Positions 43,739 to 52,955 of a stretch of 64,000 bases of DNA are shown here, in pieces. Source of the DNA: Neptunicoccus cionae (lineage in GTDB: Bacteria; Pseudomonadota; Alphaproteobacteria; Rhodobacterales; Rhodobacteraceae); NCBI RefSeq assembly GCF_014643735.1, contig NZ_BMKA01000004.1:291792-355791 (forward strand). Reading direction: 5' to 3'. Both the position numbers and the translations under genes were made by a program. Numbering within the stretch: position 1 is the first letter of the stretch; each line of letters starts with the position of its first letter. The notes beneath the pieces were generated by a model that worked only from the letters and a program-made list of their open reading frames with translations, ran no database searches and had not been told where the DNA came from.

Positions 43739-43767
43739 GGCTGCGGGGGCGCAGTGCCCCCGCAGCC
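43739..43767 (+). terminator. Stem-loop after the AfuA/PhnS2-type gene
   Basis: A perfect 12-bp stem (GGCTGCGGGGGC with GCCCCCGCAGCC) with a 5-nt loop GCAGT, 13 bp after the SBP stop and 74 bp before the ATPase gene. No U-tract follows. It is the strongest of the window's binding-protein-linked hairpins. Confidence 0.75.
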
Positions 43768-43841
43768 AGTCTGCCCGATTTACCATAATTCAATACCCGT
43801 TCAGCGCCCCCGTTGAACGCCCTTATTCAAGGCACGCGGTC

Positions 43842-44870
43842 ATGTATCTTACCGTCAGTAACGTAACCAAGCGGTTTGGCACTTTCACCGCTTTGGACGA
43901 TGTTTCCATCTCAATCGAACAGGGCGAATTTGTATGCCTTCTGGGGCCGAGCGGCTGTGGCAAGACCACGTTGTTGCGGCTGATCGCGGGTCTGACGGAC
44001 ATCGATTCAGGCACCGTGTCACTGGAGAACGGGGTTCTGAGTGACTTGCCCGCGCGCAAGCGGGGCTTTGGCATTGTGTTCCAATCCTATTCCCTGTTCC
44101 CAAGCATGACGGTCGCGGAAAACATTGGTTACGGTCTGAAAATTCGCAATGCTCCGCAGGAACAGATCACGGCACGGGTGGCGGAGTTGCTTGAGATTGT
44201 AAAGCTGCCCCATTTGGCGGATAAGTTTCCTGGACAGTTGTCTGGCGGTCAGCAACAACGCATTGCGCTGGCCCGTGCGATTGCAGTTGATCCGCGCGTT
44301 TTGCTGCTGGACGAACCGCTGTCCGCGCTTGATGCCAAGGTGCGTGGCAGTTTGCGTGATGAGATAAAACAGCTCCAGCGTTCGCTTGAAATCCCGACCC
44401 TGATGGTGACGCACGATCAGGAAGAGGCGCTGGCACTGGCGGATAAAATCATCTGTATGAACCACGGAGTTGTGGTGCAGGCGGGGACGCCCGAAGACCT
44501 GTATCACCGCCCCGCAACGCGATTTGTGGCGGATTTCATGGGGGTCAGCAATCTGGTTCCTACCGCAGTGATCCGCCAAGAGATGCCCGCCCTTCTGGCA
44601 GAGCGACCCGATGGGCCGGATGAACAGTTTGATGCGTGTATTCGCCCTGAAAAAATACAGCTTGCCGCCGATCCGAGTGGGATGGCGACCGTGCGTTCGG
44701 TCGGTTTCCTGGGCAACCTGACCCGGTACAATCTGGACAGTGCTTTGGGCGATCTGGTGGTCGAAACCCACGGTTCGCTTGGTATAACCGAGGGGCAGAA
44801 GGTTGCGTTGCAAATTGCGCCGACCGATTGCACTTGGGTCGTGAACGACGGCACCGAGGTGTCTGAATGA
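43842..44870 (+). CDS. ABC transporter ATP-binding protein (PotA/FbpC-type)
   Basis: A 342-residue importer ATPase with Walker A GPSGCGKTT (about 36-44), signature LSGGQQQRIALARA, Walker B DEPLSALDA and a C-terminal TOBE region after about 250. The start is ATG 43842; an in-frame GTG at 43701 lies in the SBP gene. Its stop overlaps the start of the permease gene by 4 bp (ATGA). It drives the double permease encoded at 44867. Confidence 0.9.
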   Translation: MYLTVSNVTKRFGTFTALDDVSISIEQGEFVCLLGPSGCGKTTLLRLIAGLTDIDSGTVSLENGVLSDLPARKRGFGIVFQSYSLFPSMTVAENIGYGLKIRNAPQEQITARVAELLEIVKLPHLADKFPGQLSGGQQQRIALARAIAVDPRVLLLDEPLSALDAKVRGSLRDEIKQLQRSLEIPTLMVTHDQEEALALADKIICMNHGVVVQAGTPEDLYHRPATRFVADFMGVSNLVPTAVIRQEMPALLAERPDGPDEQFDACIRPEKIQLAADPSGMATVRSVGFLGNLTRYNLDSALGDLVVETHGSLGITEGQKVALQIAPTDCTWVVNDGTEVSE

Positions 44871-46558
44871 GCGTTGCAGAAACCCGTGCAACCGCACCGA
44901 AACAGCGGTGGTGGATGGACAGTGACAAACTGCTTGCTGCGGCCTGTATCCTGATCCCGCTGATCGGTTTGACGTTGTTCTTCCTGTACCCGATGGTCAT
45001 CGTTTTCTTACGCTCGCTCACCACGCCGGATGGAACTTACGGACTTGGCAATTATGCCGAGGTTCTGTCCTCCAAGGGGTTCTGGCGCGCGACGCAGCAT
45101 TCGATGACCATGGGCGTTGCCACCACTGTGGTCAGCGTGTTTCTGGGGTTCATCATCGCCCACGGCCTGCACCGCTGTGCGTTTCGTGGCAAATGGCTGA
45201 TCCGCGGGGTGATCGTCCTGCCACTGCTCGCGCCGTCTTTGGTGCAGGCGTTGGGATTGATCTTTCTGCTGGGGCGCAACGGTTTGATTTCCCGCGCGAT
45301 TGGGATTGAACTGGATATTTACGGATTTTGGGGGCTGCTCATTGCCAACACGCTTTATGCGCTGCCCCAAGCGGTGATGATCATCGGTGCGTCACTGGTG
45401 CTGCTGGATGCCCGCACCTATGAAGCGGCCGAGGTGATGGGAGCCAAGCCCATGCGCCAGTTCCGCGATCTGACCCTGCCTGCGATTTTCTTCGCCCTGT
45501 TGAACAGCGCTTTTGTGGTCTTCATCATCACGATTACCGATTTTGGCAATGCGGCTGTGATCGGCGGGGATTATTCGGTTCTGGCCACTGAAATCTATAC
45601 CCAAGTGATCGGCTTGCGTAACTTCAACATGGGGGCGGTTGTGGGTATTATGCTGCTGCTGCCAACCGTGGTGTCTTATTATATCGAACGCCAGTCAATG
45701 AAGCGCCAGCAGGGGCGGCACGCGACCAATGTGCAAAAGTTCATCCCCAGCTTTTATCTCAACCGCGACATTCCGATGGCAGCGGCTTGTTTCGTAGTGG
45801 TGGCAATGATCCTGTCGGTGATTGGCGTGGTGATCTATGCCAGTTTCGTCAAGCTTTGGCCTTATAACCATGACCTGACCTTCAAGCATTTCAACATCAC
45901 TCTGGCAGGGGGATATGCCTCTCTCTGGATCACAATCGCCATTTCGTTGGGGGCGGCGGCTGGTGGTACGGTGTTGATTTTCATCATGGCCTTGGGTTTG
46001 CGCAAACTGTCTGGCGGGATTGCGCAGGCGGTTCAGGTTCTGGCGGCGATGCCTGCGGCGGTTCCGGGTATTGTTCTGGGGCTTGCCTATATCCTGACGT
46101 TCAATTCCACGGCGACACCTTTGTATCTGTTGTACGGCACGGCAACGCTGATCGCTGTAATCAACTTCTATCACTACCACACGCAGGCGTTCCTGACAGT
46201 GATGACTGGATTTCGCCAATTCCCGTCAGCCTTGGAAGAGGCCGCAGGCACCCTTGGCGCGGGTTATGGGCGCACGGCGGTAACCGTGGTGGCCCCTTTT
46301 GTAGCACCAATGCTGATTGCGGTATTTTTCTTCCTGTTCATGCGGTCGATGGTGACGCTGTCCGCTGTCGTGTTCTTGACCACGGCCAAGCTGGATGTGG
46401 CAGCGGTGACGATCATGCGGCTGGATGATGCGGGGCTGACATCACAGGCAGCTGCTTTTTCGACATGTGTGATGGCGGTGGTCTGTGTGGCCTTGGGTGT
46501 GATGAAGCTGGGGCTGAAACTGTTGTCGCGGTCTCCCAAACTGAACAAGGCGGGTTGA
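44867..46558 (+). CDS. ABC transporter double permease (PhnU2/FbpB-like)
   Basis: A 563-residue permease holding two fused transport domains of about six helices each, as in FbpB, AfuB and the putative 2-aminoethylphosphonate permease family. The EAA loops are visible near residues 185-200 (TYEAAEVMGAKPMRQFRDL) and near 450-465 (ALEEAAGTLGAGYGRTAVTV). It overlaps the ATPase gene by 4 bp and ends 2 bp before the DeoR start, so all are one transcript. Confidence 0.9.
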   Translation: MSVAETRATAPKQRWWMDSDKLLAAACILIPLIGLTLFFLYPMVIVFLRSLTTPDGTYGLGNYAEVLSSKGFWRATQHSMTMGVATTVVSVFLGFIIAHGLHRCAFRGKWLIRGVIVLPLLAPSLVQALGLIFLLGRNGLISRAIGIELDIYGFWGLLIANTLYALPQAVMIIGASLVLLDARTYEAAEVMGAKPMRQFRDLTLPAIFFALLNSAFVVFIITITDFGNAAVIGGDYSVLATEIYTQVIGLRNFNMGAVVGIMLLLPTVVSYYIERQSMKRQQGRHATNVQKFIPSFYLNRDIPMAAACFVVVAMILSVIGVVIYASFVKLWPYNHDLTFKHFNITLAGGYASLWITIAISLGAAAGGTVLIFIMALGLRKLSGGIAQAVQVLAAMPAAVPGIVLGLAYILTFNSTATPLYLLYGTATLIAVINFYHYHTQAFLTVMTGFRQFPSALEEAAGTLGAGYGRTAVTVVAPFVAPMLIAVFFFLFMRSMVTLSAVVFLTTAKLDVAAVTIMRLDDAGLTSQAAAFSTCVMAVVCVALGVMKLGLKLLSRSPKLNKAG

Positions 46559-46560
46559 GC

Positions 46561-47319
46561 ATGTGGGCACAGGACCGCCATCAACGTATTTTGAATGTGC
46601 TGCAAAGTAATCGGCAGGTCAGCGCCAATGATTTAGCTGATCTACTGAATGTGTCCCGCGAAACCGTGCGCCGTGATCTGCTGGAGCTGGAGCGCGATGG
46701 TTTGGTGGATCGGGTCCACGGCGGTGCGGTTCTGCCGCGTCAGGAAAACGAGGCGCCTTTCGAAACCCGCAAAGGGGCCCATCACCGCGCAAAACAGGAT
46801 ATTGCCCGCAAGGCGGTTTCGCTTATTCCTGCGGGGTCTTCGATCATGGTGGATGCAGGCACGACGACCACTGTGTTTGGGGAAGTACTGGCGAAACTGT
46901 CGGGAATAATGGTGGTGACCAATTCCATCGACATCGCCCAGACCATCCGCGCGGCGGGATCTGACATTGATCTGATCCTGCTTGGCGGACAGATTGTTTC
47001 CGATGTACCGGCCACTTACGGCGAGATGACCTTGTCGGAAATCGCGCGGTTCAATGTGGATCAGACCTTTATCGCGCCTGTTGCTGCGGATGCGCACGAA
47101 GGGGCTTTTTCGTTTGAGTTTAAAGAGGCCGAGGTGGCTCGCGCGATGGTGGCACAGGCCCGTGAAGCGGTGCTGTTGTGTGATCGCAGCAAGCTTGGTG
47201 AAACCAGCCGCGTGCGGTTCTGCGAGGCCTCGCGGATTGACACGCTGGTTACGGACAGTAAGGCACGACCCGATCAGATCGATCCGTTTAAAACTGCCGG
47301 AACAACCGTAGTTATCTAG
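46561..47319 (+). CDS. DeoR/GlpR family transcriptional regulator
   Basis: A 252-residue DeoR-type repressor. The N-terminal helix-turn-helix (VSANDLADLLNVSRETVRRDL) is followed by an RpiA-like effector domain with VDAGTTTTVFGEVL and TNSIDIA; this domain usually senses phosphorylated sugars. The start is ATG 46561, 2 bp after the permease stop. Being inside the transporter operon, it probably controls it, with a phosphorylated sugar or polyol as inducer. The repeated TGTGYTTTTT half-sites before the operon are possible targets. Confidence 0.88.
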   Translation: MWAQDRHQRILNVLQSNRQVSANDLADLLNVSRETVRRDLLELERDGLVDRVHGGAVLPRQENEAPFETRKGAHHRAKQDIARKAVSLIPAGSSIMVDAGTTTTVFGEVLAKLSGIMVVTNSIDIAQTIRAAGSDIDLILLGGQIVSDVPATYGEMTLSEIARFNVDQTFIAPVAADAHEGAFSFEFKEAEVARAMVAQAREAVLLCDRSKLGETSRVRFCEASRIDTLVTDSKARPDQIDPFKTAGTTVVI

Positions 47320-47340
47320 GCCAGAACAGGAGATTACCCC

Positions 47341-48144
47341 ATGAGCGACCCTACCTCCACTTCGGCAGGCGATATCAGTCTTCGCCAAATACTCGCAGAT
47401 GGCGTGGATTTTGCGCAGGCTGCTGGCAAAACGGCCCGTACCTATTTCCGCCAGCACAATGCGGTAGAATTCAAAGAGGACGAAAGCCCGGTTACGGTAA
47501 TTGACCAAAGGATCGAGCAAGAACTGAAAACGGCTATTTCCGCGAAATATCCGTTGGACGGTATTTTTGGCGAGGAAAGCGGCGTTGATGGTGGACTCGA
47601 CGGTAATCTTTGGGTGATTGATCCGATCGACGGAACCCGCTCTTTCATTTCGGGAAACCCGCTGTTCGGGATGCTTTTGTCCTATGTGCAAAATGGCGCG
47701 CCTGTGGCGGGGTTGATTTCCATGCCGATGCTGGACGAGATTTATTGCGGGGCGGTGGGGCAGGACGCAACCTGCAACGGTGCGCCGATTTCGGTTTCCA
47801 ACCAGCGCAGCATTGATGATTGCACGCTTTACATAAACGAAGGCGAAAAGCTGATCGCAGAGCACCCCGAACGGCTATCGCGCTTGCTTATGGCCGGTAA
47901 GACAAGGCGGTTCGGGTATGATTGCTACCCCCATGCGCTGCTGGCGGCGGGGCATATAGATGCGGTGGTGGACTATGACCTGAAACCCTATGACTATCTC
48001 GCGCTAAGCGCGGTGATCACAGCTGCGGGCGGAATTATGACCGATTGGCAGGGAAAGCCGCTCGATCTGAACTCCGGTGGCGCAGTTGTGGCAGCCGCAA
48101 CGCCTGAACTACACCATTCGCTTCTGGCGCTGTTAAAAGAATAA
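47341..48144 (+). CDS. Inositol monophosphatase family protein
   Basis: A 267-residue Mg-dependent phosphatase of the IMPase/HisN/FIG superfamily. Metal-site motifs are GEES (77-80), D94-P-I-D97-G-T and PYDYLALSAVITAAGG near 220. It removes phosphate from a small phosphomonoester such as an inositol, histidinol or sugar phosphate. AGGAG lies 7-8 bases before the ATG. As the last gene of an ABC-DeoR operon it probably dephosphorylates the imported compound. The substrate within the superfamily cannot be chosen from sequence alone. Confidence 0.87.
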   Translation: MSDPTSTSAGDISLRQILADGVDFAQAAGKTARTYFRQHNAVEFKEDESPVTVIDQRIEQELKTAISAKYPLDGIFGEESGVDGGLDGNLWVIDPIDGTRSFISGNPLFGMLLSYVQNGAPVAGLISMPMLDEIYCGAVGQDATCNGAPISVSNQRSIDDCTLYINEGEKLIAEHPERLSRLLMAGKTRRFGYDCYPHALLAAGHIDAVVDYDLKPYDYLALSAVITAAGGIMTDWQGKPLDLNSGGAVVAAATPELHHSLLALLKE

Positions 48145-48300
48145 AACCGAGCGGGGTAGGGGTGCGAAAAATTACTCCGAGGAAGTTTGTTTGAGGCTGT
48201 TGGGGTATCTTAAATACCATCAAGGGGTTTCAGCTATGGCCCGATCAACTCGCTCAGCGCGTTGCGAACCGCTATGAAATCATTTCCTACGGCGGGTTTT

Positions 48301-48351
48301 TGCGAGTAGTTCGCATTTGCAGTTGACAGTTGCGAGTGATTTGCATTTACA
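48301..48351 (+). promoter_or_regulatory. Two Mur/Fur-type boxes around the sitA promoter
   Basis: TGCGAGTAGTTCGCA (48301-48315) and TGCGAGTGATTTGCA (48331-48345) are 15-bp palindromes exactly 30 bp apart, close to the known alphaproteobacterial Mur box (manganese-bound Fur homologue). A TTGACA -35 (48323-48328) lies between them, with a weak TTTACA -10 at 48346 after a 17-bp spacer, so the second box sits between -35 and -10. Manganese-dependent repression is the expected mode. Nothing else was seen in 48145-48300. Confidence 0.72.
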
Positions 48352-48381
48352 GGAGATGTATTTAGGTTACAGGAGAACCCC

Positions 48382-49284
48382 ATGCTTCCCCGCTTTTTAA
48401 AAAAGACGTGGTTTGCGGCTGTTGTCGCTGTTTCAGCTTCCGGTGCGTATGCTGATGAAAAAATGAAGGTGGTGACGACCTTCACCGTTCTCGCCGATAT
48501 GGCCGCAAATGTAGCGGGAGAGGCGGCTGAGGTTGTTTCGATTACCAAACCCGGCGCAGAAATTCACGGGTATGAACCAACACCCCAAGACATCGTGCGC
48601 GCCTATGATGCGGATTTGATTTTGTGGAACGGGATGAATCTTGAACTTTGGTTCGAACAGTTCCTCTCTAATATGAAAAACGTTCCTGCTGCCACGCTTA
48701 CAAGGGGAATAGAGCCGATTTCCATTTCGTCCGGCAGCTATGAGGGTAAGCCAAACCCCCATGCGTGGATGGGTTTGGACAGTGCGCTCATCTACATCGA
48801 TAACATCCTAGAGGCATTCGTCGACCATGATCCCGATAATGCCGAGTTATATGCCGCCAATGCGCTAGCCTATAAAGAGAAGCTTCGCGCAACCATAGAG
48901 CCGCTGCGCTCTGCTATTGCTGCTATTCCAGAGGATCGTCGCTGGCTGGTGACGTGCGAAGGGGCTTTCAGCTATCTGGCCCGAGATTTCGGACTGGAAG
49001 AAATGTATCTCTGGCCGATGAACGCAGATCAGGTGGGCACGCCCCAACAGGTGCGCAAGGTGATTGATGGCGTGCGCGACAATAACATTCCGGTGGTGTT
49101 TTGCGAAAGCACTGTGAACACGGCTCCGGCGAAACAGGTCGCCCGTGAAACCGGTGCCGCATATGGCGGCGTGCTATATGTCGACAGCCTGAGCGAACCG
49201 GACGGTCCGGTTCCGACGTATCTTGATCTGCTCAGCGTGACGGCGCGGACCGTAGCGGAAGGGCTAACGGCGGCCACGAATTGA
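48382..49284 (+). CDS. sitA: Manganese/iron ABC transporter substrate-binding protein
   Basis: A 300-residue cluster-A1 metal-binding protein. The signal peptide (about 1-24, ending GAYA) is followed by VVTTFTVLADMAANVAG. Expected metal ligands are visible as His in GAEIHGYEPTPQD and NPHAWMG, Glu in CEGAFSYLARDFGLEE and Asp in YVDSLSEPDG: the His-His-Glu-Asp set of Mn/Fe binders rather than the His-rich zinc type. AGGAGAA precedes the ATG. It is under two Mur-like boxes and is followed by a stem-loop. Confidence 0.9.
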   Translation: MLPRFLKKTWFAAVVAVSASGAYADEKMKVVTTFTVLADMAANVAGEAAEVVSITKPGAEIHGYEPTPQDIVRAYDADLILWNGMNLELWFEQFLSNMKNVPAATLTRGIEPISISSGSYEGKPNPHAWMGLDSALIYIDNILEAFVDHDPDNAELYAANALAYKEKLRATIEPLRSAIAAIPEDRRWLVTCEGAFSYLARDFGLEEMYLWPMNADQVGTPQQVRKVIDGVRDNNIPVVFCESTVNTAPAKQVARETGAAYGGVLYVDSLSEPDGPVPTYLDLLSVTARTVAEGLTAATN

Positions 49285-49304
49285 TCCTATATACTAACAG
49301 ACCA

Positions 49305-49330
49305 AACCTGCGGCATCCCAACCGCAGGTT
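49305..49330 (+). terminator. Stem-loop after sitA
   Basis: AACCTGCGG pairs with CCGCAGGTT around an 8-nt loop, 20 bp after the sitA stop and 45 bp before sitB. ATTTGG follows, so there is no strong U-tract. Probably reduces sitBCD relative to sitA. Confidence 0.7.
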
Positions 49331-49374
49331 ATTTGGAATAATCGAAGACGGCACGACCCGCCAAAGGAATTGAT

Positions 49375-50268
49375 ATGCGCGACGACGTAATTCCCACTGA
49401 ACCGGACGACAGGACAACCCCTGCCGGCATTTGCGCGCAGGACGTGACCGTGACCTACCGGAACGGACACACAGCGCTGTGGAATGCTAGTTTTGAGGTG
49501 CCCCGCGGCACCGTGACGGCGCTTGTGGGGGTGAATGGTGCAGGAAAATCAACGCTGTTCAAGGCTATCATGGGGTTCGTTCCCGCAGCTAGGGGCAGCA
49601 TCAAGATTCTTGGGCTGGACGTAAGCGAGGCCCTTGCGAAAAACCTTGTCGCCTATGTGCCGCAATCCGAAGAAGTGGATTGGGCCTTTCCGGTTTTGGT
49701 GGAAGATGTGGTCATGATGGGCCGCTATGGCCATATGGGCTTCCTGCGGCGCCCCAAGAAAGCGGACCACGCTGCGGTTGATCAGGCCTTGGCCCGTGTC
49801 AACATGCAGGACTTTAGAAAGCGTCAGATCGGAGAGCTGTCCGGTGGTCAACGAAAGCGCGTGTTTCTCGCCCGCTCGCTGGCACAAGACGGTCAGGTGA
49901 TCCTCTTGGACGAGCCTTTCACCGGAGTGGATGTGAAGACGGAAGAGCAAATCATCCAACTTCTGCGCGAATTGCGTGATGAGGGGCGGGTCATGCTGGT
50001 TTCGACCCATAACCTCGGGTCTGTGCCGGAATTTTGTGACCGGACCGTGCTGGTCAAAGGAACGGTTCTGGCCCACGGGCGCACCGAAACAACCTTCACC
50101 CGCGAAAACCTTGAAGTGGCCTTTGGCGGTGTCCTGCGCCACTTCACCCTAGGGGGCGAGGCACTGCATGACGACGACGATATTCGCTCTGTCACCATCT
50201 TTACCGATGATGAACGTCCGCTGGTGCAATATGACGACAAAACCCAGCGCACGAAGCGGGGCAAATAA
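49375..50268 (+). CDS. sitB: Manganese/iron ABC transporter ATP-binding protein
   Basis: A 297-residue ATPase of the MntB/ZnuC type with Walker [10 protein letters not shown] (about 54-62), signature [15 protein letters not shown], Walker [11 protein letters not shown] and an extended C-terminus of about 50 residues with a DDDD stretch near residue 265. Its stop and the sitC start share one base (TAATG). Confidence 0.9.
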   Translation: MRDDVIPTEPDDRTTPAGICAQDVTVTYRNGHTALWNASFEVPRGTVTALVGVNGAGKSTLFKAIMGFVPAARGSIKILGLDVSEALAKNLVAYVPQSEEVDWAFPVLVEDVVMMGRYGHMGFLRRPKKADHAAVDQALARVNMQDFRKRQIGELSGGQRKRVFLARSLAQDGQVILLDEPFTGVDVKTEEQIIQLLRELRDEGRVMLVSTHNLGSVPEFCDRTVLVKGTVLAHGRTETTFTRENLEVAFGGVLRHFTLGGEALHDDDDIRSVTIFTDDERPLVQYDDKTQRTKRGK

Positions 50269-51152
50269 TGGAGTATCTGTTAGAGCCCTTTTCCTACGGC
50301 TATATGACCAACGCTATGTGGGTGTCAGCGCTGGTGGGCGGGGTCTGTGCGTTTTTGTCGGCCTATCTGATGCTGAAAGGGTGGTCCCTGATCGGGGATG
50401 CGCTGTCCCATTCAGTGGTGCCGGGGGTGGCGGGGGCCTATATCCTTGGCCTGCCATTTGCGCTGGGTGCCTTCATCGCAGGCGGGCTTGCAGCGGGGGC
50501 AATGTTGTTCCTGTCTGAAAGATCGGGCTTAAAGGTTGATGTGATTATCGGCTTGATTTTCACGTCATTTTTCGGGCTGGGCCTGTTTGTTGTGTCGGTC
50601 AATCCGATGTCCGTTTCGATCCAGACCATTACTATGGGGAATATTCTGGCGATCACACCAGAGGACACACTGCAACTGGCGATCATCGGGTTCGTGTCGC
50701 TTGCCGTTTTGGTGGCCAAGTGGAAAGACCTAATGGTGACGTTTTTTGATGAAAGCCACGCGCGCACCATCGGGTTGCGCCCCGGTCTGTTAAAAGCAGT
50801 GTTCTTCATCCTGTTGTCAGCCTGCGTTGTGGCCGCGATGCAAACTGTCGGTGCGTTTCTGGTGATCGCTTTGGTGGTCACACCCGGAGCAACCGCATAT
50901 CTGTTGTGCGACCGGTTCCCGCGACTGATACTGGTTTCGGTCGCAATTGGTTCAATCACCAGTTTTCTGGGCGCCTACATCAGTTATTTCCTCGACGGGG
51001 CAACCGGCGGAATAATCGTGACATTGCAAACCCTGATCTTTCTTGTGGTGTTTGTCTTTGCGCCAAAACACGGGCTTCTGGCCGCAAAGCGCAAAGCCAG
51101 ACTGGCGCTGGAGCGTGGCCCTGAGGCCCTGACGGCGGAGTTCAAAGGATGA
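50268..51152 (+). CDS. sitC: Manganese/iron ABC transporter permease
   Basis: A 294-residue permease of the ABC-3 family with about eight membrane helices. GWSLIGDALSHSVVPGVAGAYILG near residue 40 is the family's conserved coupling and entry segment. It starts within the sitB stop codon (50268) and ends overlapping sitD by 4 bp. It forms a heterodimeric channel with SitD. Confidence 0.9.
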   Translation: MEYLLEPFSYGYMTNAMWVSALVGGVCAFLSAYLMLKGWSLIGDALSHSVVPGVAGAYILGLPFALGAFIAGGLAAGAMLFLSERSGLKVDVIIGLIFTSFFGLGLFVVSVNPMSVSIQTITMGNILAITPEDTLQLAIIGFVSLAVLVAKWKDLMVTFFDESHARTIGLRPGLLKAVFFILLSACVVAAMQTVGAFLVIALVVTPGATAYLLCDRFPRLILVSVAIGSITSFLGAYISYFLDGATGGIIVTLQTLIFLVVFVFAPKHGLLAAKRKARLALERGPEALTAEFKG

Positions 51153-52006
51153 CGGTTGAAACGCTTCTGCTGCCCTTTCAGTTTCCGTTCATGCAAAACG
51201 CCTTTCTGATTTCTATGATCGTATCGGTGCCGACTGCGCTGCTGTCGTGCTTTTTGGTTATGAAGGGTTGGGCATTGATGGGGGATGCGGTCAGTCATGC
51301 TGTCCTGCCGGGAATTGTGCTGGCTTATATCCTTGGCATTCCGCTGATCATCGGGGCGTTTGCCGCCGGTATGACCTGCGCCCTTGCGACCGGATATTTA
51401 TCCACCAACAGTCGGGTCAAACAGGACACACTGATGGGAGTGGTTTTCTCGGGCATGTTCGGGCTTGGCATCGTGCTCTATGTCTCGGTTGAGACCAACG
51501 CCCACCTTGATCATATTTTGTTTGGCAACATGCTGGGTGTGGAAACACACGAGCTGTGGACTGCGGGGATCATCGCGCTTGGGGTTGGGTTGATCCTGAC
51601 GCTGAAGTGGAAGGATTGGCTGTTGCACAGCTTTGATCCGGCACAAGCGCGCGCTTCGGGGCTTTGGGTGAACTGGCTTCACTATGGTATGCTCGCCGCC
51701 CTTTCACTGACCATTGTGGCAACGCTTTCAGCGGCTGGATTGATCCTTGCGATTGGCCTACTAATTGCGCCGGGTGCGATTGCGTTCCTGATCGTTCGCA
51801 AGTTCTCGACGATGCTTTGGGTATCTGTGATCGTCTGTATGGCGTCGATGCTGCTTGGAACGTATGCCAGCTTCTTCCTCGACAGCGCACCTGCGCCGAC
51901 GGTTATCCTGATCATGACCATTTTGTTTATCATCGCGTTTGTGCGACGCCAGCTTTTAACACGGCGCATGTCCTTGCAACGTGTAGAGGACGGGCAGGGC
52001 GTTTAA
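51149..52006 (+). CDS. sitD: Manganese/iron ABC transporter permease
   Basis: A 285-residue ABC-3 family permease, paralogous to SitC (GWALMGDAVSHAVLPGIVLA). The ATG overlaps the sitC stop (ATGA). It completes the sitABCD set. The stop lies 16 bp from that of the convergent TetR gene, with no clear terminator between. Confidence 0.9.
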   Translation: MTVETLLLPFQFPFMQNAFLISMIVSVPTALLSCFLVMKGWALMGDAVSHAVLPGIVLAYILGIPLIIGAFAAGMTCALATGYLSTNSRVKQDTLMGVVFSGMFGLGIVLYVSVETNAHLDHILFGNMLGVETHELWTAGIIALGVGLILTLKWKDWLLHSFDPAQARASGLWVNWLHYGMLAALSLTIVATLSAAGLILAIGLLIAPGAIAFLIVRKFSTMLWVSVIVCMASMLLGTYASFFLDSAPAPTVILIMTILFIIAFVRRQLLTRRMSLQRVEDGQGV

Positions 52007-52022
52007 CGCAGACGATACCCCT

Positions 52023-52655
52023 TCAGGCCATCAACCCTCTGACGATGGTGTTTGCCATTGTGTCTACAATCCGTGCCTGATCCGCGCGATTTTGTTCGGG
52101 TCTAAGGCGGTACCAATCCACAAGGGAGTTCAACGCGCCCAAGATCGCGCGCCCTGAAATCGCAACATCCGGCACGCATAAGGTTCCGTCTTCCTGTCCC
52201 TGTTGTAACACGGCACGGTACAGATCTTCGTAATCGTTACGCCTTGCGATTAAGGCCCGCAGCACTTCGTGATCCTCTTTTGATGCCTGCCCGTGCAAAT
52301 AGACGTTCACGCCCTGCCGGATACTGCGCTGGAAGGGTAGGGTGTCCATCATCACCCAGCCGTGCGCCTTGGCCATTTCCAGCAGTTTCATGTCGGCTGG
52401 CATGGGCTGGTCGACGATGGGCAGTACTGCATCGAAACAGAATTGCATCGCTTGACGGTAGACCGCAAAGAAGATTTCGTCCTTGGAGCGGAAGTGGTGG
52501 TAAACCCGCCCTTTCGTCGCGCCAAGCTCTGCGGCCATATGGTCCATCGTGGCCTTTTCCAGCCCGTATTTCATGAAGCAGACCGCGGCGGCCTCGATAA
52601 TCTGCCGGCGGCTTTCAAGCTGACGCTTGGTTAATTTGGTGCTTTGTTCGTCCAT
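52023..52655 (-). CDS. TetR family transcriptional regulator
   Basis: A 210-residue TetR regulator. The helix-turn-helix (TMDHMAAELGATKGRVYHHFRSK) follows a basic N-terminus; the C-terminal part is a TetR ligand domain. It is divergent from the DctPQM operon starting at 52956 and is the likely regulator of that operon. The start is ATG 52655. The ligand is probably related to the TRAP substrate and is unknown. Confidence 0.86.
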   Translation of the reverse strand: MDEQSTKLTKRQLESRRQIIEAAAVCFMKYGLEKATMDHMAAELGATKGRVYHHFRSKDEIFFAVYRQAMQFCFDAVLPIVDQPMPADMKLLEMAKAHGWVMMDTLPFQRSIRQGVNVYLHGQASKEDHEVLRALIARRNDYEDLYRAVLQQGQEDGTLCVPDVAISGRAILGALNSLVDWYRLRPEQNRADQARIVDTMANTIVRGLMA

Positions 52656-52955
52656 AGGGTTTCCGACGTAAGTGTCTAAGCAACGGCATTGGCAAGTTTA
52701 TAGGCACCAGAGACGGTCCCTTTACACGACCTTGCAAGTCTGACGTTACGGAAGTCAAGCAACGGGCGATTGAAGTGGCTTGACACTCACGGGCGCAAAT
52801 TGGTGTATGAACATACTGACGGGAATGTTTTTGCGGGAGGTCCCTAGGGAGGGATTCGTCAAAGGCGCTAGGGGGCTTTTTGATCCGTTTGATCGGATGG
52901 ATACCCTTTTGCCTCGCAAACATTTTTAACGAATTATCGCTCGGGAGGAGCAAAT
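52656..52955. promoter_or_regulatory. Divergent TetR/dctP promoter region
   Basis: This 300-bp region has no gene. A TTGACA at 52780-52785 on the plus strand could be the -35 of the dctPQM promoter, with TGTATG 18 bases on as a weak -10. AACAT (52810-52814) and ATGTT (52825-52829) form a short inverted repeat just after it, a possible TetR site. Confidence 0.35.

Noticed and set aside
42718-46558. Ferric-iron ABC transporter (FbpABC)
   Set aside because: Family-level similarity allows it, but I see no paired Tyr iron ligands in the SBP, no Fur-type box, and the operon has DeoR and a phosphatase. An organophosphate substrate fits better, though iron is not excluded.
46642-47865. 407-codon minus-strand open frame across the DeoR and phosphatase genes
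   Set aside because: It crosses two well-supported plus-strand genes and their intergenic gap, with no ribosome site or motif.
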